In this document: positions 59,594-64,000 of the stretch, piece after piece
How the letters are laid out: each line of letters begins with the position of its first letter
Numbering within the stretch: position 1 is the stretch's first letter
Assembly (NCBI GenBank): GCA_950106755.1
Contig: OX467082.1
Location: forward strand, 48,254,588 to 48,318,587
DNA: 64,000 nt
Direction: 5' to 3'
Source: Climacium dendroides
Lineage: Eukaryota; Streptophyta; Bryopsida; Hypnales; Climaciaceae
Notes under the pieces: generated by a model
What the model was told of the DNA's origin: nothing
What the model saw: the letters and a program-made list of their open reading frames with translations, nothing else
Database searches by the model: none
Made by a program: the position numbers and the translations under genes

Positions 59594-62500
59594 TCATTCG
59601 TTTAAAGAAGCCAACACTTCAATGGGCCACTTTGTCACAGACTTCACAGCATCACCTACATGCACCATAGGAGGGTCGTCGTTGTTGTTTGCCTCATATA
59701 GAAGAACCATCTCCGATCCGGGAACCACAGATGTTATGCTTATAGACACATTGCCCTCTTCAATGAGCCGTCCATGAAGTGAACCTCCTACAACATTCAC
59801 TATGACTCCATGCGCAATTACATTGTCTTCTGCCTTGTTGTCATCGTCTACATCGAACACCTTCACTTTCGACCCTACAGCCAAGGAGATAGGACTTTCA
59901 TTCTTTGAGCTTTGAGAACCTTGAAGATATTTCTTCCCACCTTGTGCATCCTGCATTTACATTTACAATGGTTGTAGACATTAAGTAAACAAATGATGGA
60001 GCTTCACTTTCACTTCTGAAATTGAAAGGCAAACAACATATTCAAAAATACATACCTGGGGCAATGGATTCTGTAACTGACTGATTGCCTTGTCCAAGAA
60101 CATCACACAATATTCAATGTCGGAAGGATTTTGACTAAAAACTTCAAAGGGTCCTTTCATGTTCTTTAGGAAGTTGTCTTCTGAAGCTAGAGGATCCCAT
60201 GCAGCAATGTGTAATACATTTGTACCAGGTGACTTAGAGGTAGCTGTGGAATCCCAGTCCACTTGAAGGACCCTAGCCGATCCATGGGTTGGATCTGGTA
60301 TCATGTCAAATAAATCATGCAAGTCTCTTTTTCCACCACCAATTTCCTTTCCCCATAAAAAACACCACTTCATGGGTGTCCCCCGAGCTAGGAATCGAGC
60401 CACTTCTTGTAGAAGCGCCTCTCCAATTGGAGCCCATATCCCCACATCAAATCGATAGTGCAGCATTGTCACAAAAGCTGCACAGTCTTCCCTTTTCTTA
60501 ATTTTGACTTCGAACTCTCTCTCATAATGGATCGTACCACCTAACCCCCACTCTTTTCCATCATGCAGTGGTCGGATGTCACATAGAAAACCCAAGACAT
60601 TCAACACAAGTACCTTTCTTCGTGAATCATCCGAAACTCTCACCGGTGGAAACTTCAGTTTCCCTGAAATATTCTTTTTCTTTGAAGGTTTTCCAACCTT
60701 TGCGGCCCTCATTGGCCCCCTCCTTTTGGTAGGCTCTTCTTCCATTAATTTGGAATCGAATTCCAAATGATATTCTCTAGAGCCTCTTGCTCTAATCTAC
60801 ATGCACATCAACAATTTAGTATTCAATGTCATGGTATTATAACAATTAGAAATTCAACACATACAACAACAAAATATCAATTATGAAACATAAATACATA
60901 CGACTCAAGAACACTTTTGAGACTTCAAAAGTAAAACACCCACTATTATACACTTGGAATAGTAGTGTCACTTTATTTAAATGATGAAAAATTATCGACC
61001 CCCACAACATGCGACAAAATTTACTTCATGGTACGACTTCACATAATGAGAAATACGAATACTCCTTTTCGTACACTTTGTACAACAAAAGGATCCTCTT
61101 AGACCAAAACAAAAAATTACTATCCCTCTAAATAGAAATGGATACAAATAATCAAAGGTTAACAAAGATACATACAAAAACGTATGGCACATACATCTGA
61201 CAAAAACATTAATATGACTCTCCACATAATACAAAATTTAGTTGTCATTACGTATATATTTTAAAATACAGCTTCCACTAGTTATATATTAAAAAATATT
61301 ACTGCCATTTACTCTAAAATATATAATATGACTGACAATTGTTATATACTATAGAATATGACTAGCATTAGTGATGCACAGCAATATATGACTGCCAATA
61401 GTCACATTCTGCATAATATGACTGACACCAGTCATGTACTAAATATTACCACTATGGTCAGTCGCATCATGCAAATAATGACTGCAATCAGTCACATAAT
61501 AGAGATTATGACCACCAGCACTTGTTTTCTTCTACATGTTATTGCTTCTAATTATGCACACATGCTTTTGTTCAAGTTATGGCACCTAATCCACAAACAT
61601 GTCCAACAGAACTCATACACGTACAAAACATATTCCATAACATGAACCTCCCTACATTCTGTCTAACATTGCACCATCTACCATTTCAAAGGAAGGACGC
61701 AATCCATAATTATATGTTCACCTATAAGAATTATACCTTGTTCCTACCCCTTTTGCACACACAATACCATAAACTATTGCAACATTGAATACAGTCATGG
61801 CAGTCCATCACACCTTGGGATCCTCTTTCACCTCCTTCATCTTCTCACCAATCTTCCCTCCAGTCAACGTTGAACGCCTAGATTGATAACTTATGTCTGC
61901 CCACAATTTCTGACCCTCGCCCTTCCTCTTCTTCACGCTCTCTTGATCCTTTTTTGCTTTTGTAACATCTATTACTTCTTCAATTTGATCCAGCACTGGC
62001 AAAGTGCTGGGTTTCTGCTTTACATTTCTTGACTTATCAATTGTGCCTTCATCCTTTAAACTCACAATGACATCCACAATTTAGTAGTTGAGATTTCATG
62101 TCTACCTACTACACATCACATGAAATTCCAAACAAATACAAAAAAAACAAAACCTATTCAATTACATTGAATGACACTAAAGGGTTTCTTATTTTTGTAC
62201 GAACCTCCACTGTTGCATGCACTACCTCAACACATTTCGACACGTTCAATACATGTGCTTCTATGGCTGTTTCTTCCTGTATCTTCTGAGGGTTAAGTTT
62301 CTTCAAACCTACCAATTCCTCCATGATCTCCTCACCACCTGCAACTTCCGGCACTGTGGTGCTTATTTCAGAACTAGACGGGTGTGTATTCCCTCCATTC
62401 TGCTTGCGGACTTCAAACAGAAGCTGCTTCACTAGGGAACCCATTTCACTTAATTCTCCCTTCACAATCTCTTGGAATGTATACAATTCGTTTCGCACTT

Positions 62501-64000
62501 CTTCTATGCCTTTACCCGCCCTCCTTAAATTACTACCCACCCCTCCTGAATGTGACGACCGAATGTGCACTGATTTGTCTGGTGAAGCAAGCTCTGCTTC
62601 CACTTCCATTTGAGTAGGGGGTCTCTCCAAATGTGCAGCCTACAATGACGGCAACCCTATATGTGTAAATTTCAAGACCAAAACATTCAATCATAGTGAA
62701 ATTTCTTGAAAGCATTGACAAACAATAAACTATTTCACATTGTGATGCACATGTCCAATTACAACAACTACTACTAACATAATTTACTATTTTCAAATGA
62801 AACTTCTCATATTGAAAACCAAATATGAGCACATGTACTTTTATGATTACCTACACATGACTATACATATTCACATGTACATCCAAATATGACTTCAAGT
62901 AGTCACATACAAGGCTACATATAAATATACTTAGTCACAATACAATCTACATAAAATTTTAAGTACATTAATGTCTGTTATTTATGATTGCAAGAACTCA
63001 AAGCAACATCCTATCCATCATTTCTTCTTCTCCTGAATATGTCCTACTTATGGCTAAGCATTGTCATATGACCAACAAAGTTTACCTTCAACACATATTA
63101 CATTTAGAATTTCATGTTTATAAAAATAAAATCCAAAAGACAATGACTACGAACACCCATCTACAATCACATGCGTAAATAGAAGTTACAAAAGTGTAGA
63201 CATTTCTTTCACTTACCAGTCGTGACTTCACTTCTCCCTCAGATCGGCCACTATAGGACACTTTCTGCACGGTTTGCCGTGCAACCTTCATGCGTTCTGA
63301 ATATGCTACTTTGTTTGTCCTCTTGATGAGCTTCTTGAAGTTCTCTACATGATGAGCCTTCACAGTTCTGGGAATGGGAGCTTCGGCCTCTATCAATTTC
63401 TTCATGTTTGCTCTCTTTGTCTTCATTTGGGACCTCAGAATGCGGAAGAAGACATTATCAGGAACATCGCCTTTCCCACCACGATACTCGAATTTGGATG
63501 CCATTTTGTCCTTGATTGCTAATAGCAGAGGTCGGGGATGTGAATTGAAGTCATCCACACTCCAATCCAAATCACGAGAATATCCACGCAGCTTTGTCAA
63601 CCAATCCGCCCTATGCACTCCTGTAGGACAACCAACAAGGTCCACTTCAACCCAATCTCTATCATCAACCTTCTGCAGATCCCTCCTGAATTGCTTCAAA
63701 TTGGATTGTCGTTGAAGACTTCTGCTTCGGTCCACATTGCTAACTTCCTTCCCTTCATTTCCACTCAGTTTCCGCATTTTCTCACGTACTTCCTTCAAGT
63801 TTGCTCCACTCTTTGCCATGCGCTTTAATATGCTGACTTCCCGTAACTCCAACTCATCCACTACATCATTGGACAACTCTTCATTTGGGACATCTCCATC
63901 CTCCTCCGTACTAAAGTGTTGCTCAATATCTTCATCCGATTCCTCCCCCATCATTGTCTCCTCTGTGTCATCGAACAAAAAATTGTCCTCTTCCAATGGT
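59594..64000 (-). CDS. Element B multi-exon gene with degenerate FCP1-like domain (partial)
   Basis: Minus-strand exons with good splice sites: beyond 64000 to 63217 (donor CTG|GTAAGT), 62639-62205, about 62060-61814, 60798-60058 (acceptor CATGTAG, donor CAG|GTATGT) and 59951-59594, ending in TGA. The first visible exon is acidic, then has a basic region that I do not recognise. The 60798-60058 exon starts basic and contains KVLVLNVLGFLCDI, placed like the FCP1 DxDGT motif, but both Asp are lost. It then has VGIWAPIGEALLQEVARF and WCFLWGKE. The last exon resembles the DUF8039-like domain of En/Spm transposase-like proteins (HGVIV...VHVGDAVKSVTKWPIEVL). No in-frame stops are present. Whether this is one gene or two is uncertain; a catalytic transposase domain is not seen and may lie outside. 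Confidence 0.6.
61320..61515. repeat. Diverged element B palindromes in intron
   Basis: About five degenerate copies of ATATGACTGCNNNCAGTCATAT-type sequence (for example TATGACTGACACCAGTCATG) lie in the long intron of the element B gene, as element A palindromes do in theirs. Confidence 0.65.

Larger units (their letters stand above)
58197..64000. mobile_element. Element B: CACTA transposon, left part (continues past window)
   Basis: The left end reads CACTACAACAAAAGCAGTG, identical over at least 35 bases to the right end of the 2034-bp element at 29745-31778. The next ~300 bp also match that element's right side in inverted orientation, including the GTATAAATACCCATTTTTAGC segment. It carries a palindrome array and a multi-exon minus-strand gene. 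The right end is outside the window, so it is longer than 5.8 kb and is the likely autonomous relative. Confidence 0.85.

Overview
The window looks like nuclear DNA of a land plant, probably a bryophyte such as a moss. Supporting evidence: a spliced plastid ClpP6 gene, a plant calcineurin B-like (CBL) calcium sensor with the MGCxxS lipidation start, interstitial CCCTAAA (plant-type) telomere motifs, and many plant transposon types. The species cannot be named from the sequence. Only two genes look like ordinary host genes: ClpP6 (7 exons, 37570-39776, minus) and an intronless CBL (46509-47150, plus). Nearly everything else is transposon sequence, transposon relics, tandem repeats or AT-rich unassigned DNA.

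Region 1 (1-21 kb): a frameshifted coding relic and two small hairpins at the left edge. Then a large DNA-transposon-like block (element A, about 2.2-19.9 kb) with about 27 short palindromes of type CAGGTCGANTCGACCTG. It holds a minus-strand multi-exon gene with a ParB/DGQHR-like motif, a minus-strand FCP1/NIF-like HAD phosphatase gene, and a plus-strand DDE-type (DUF7869-like) transposase. The block is interrupted at about 9.5-15.9 kb by minisatellites, a ~193-bp satellite and telomere-like DNA.

Region 2 (21-32 kb): a decayed unknown ORF lying tail-to-tail with a Copia pol relic. A 4675-bp gag-like retroelement with 5-bp target duplications is inserted in the ORF. A 2034-bp CACTA element with 3-bp target duplications is inserted in the Copia reverse transcriptase. 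Region 3 (32-54 kb): AT-rich DNA with a mariner/Stowaway-like element, ClpP6, a 205-bp foldback element, two 644-bp direct repeats around the CBL locus, and long stretches where I recognise nothing.

Region 4 (54-64 kb): an inverted second copy of the Copia-end plus unknown-ORF unit, two nested gag-like element fragments, and the left end of a longer CACTA element (element B, from 58197). Element B has the same terminal repeat as the 2034-bp element, a different palindrome array (AATATGACTGCAGTCATATT type) and a multi-exon minus-strand gene with a degenerate FCP1-like domain.

Most unusual: (i) two unrelated palindrome-array transposons both carry FCP1-like domains; (ii) the premature stops in element A and in the gag-like family are almost all TAG, which fits CAG/CTG (CHG) methylation decay or, less likely, amber read-through; (iii) an unknown ORF is found twice tail-to-tail with a Copia 3' end.
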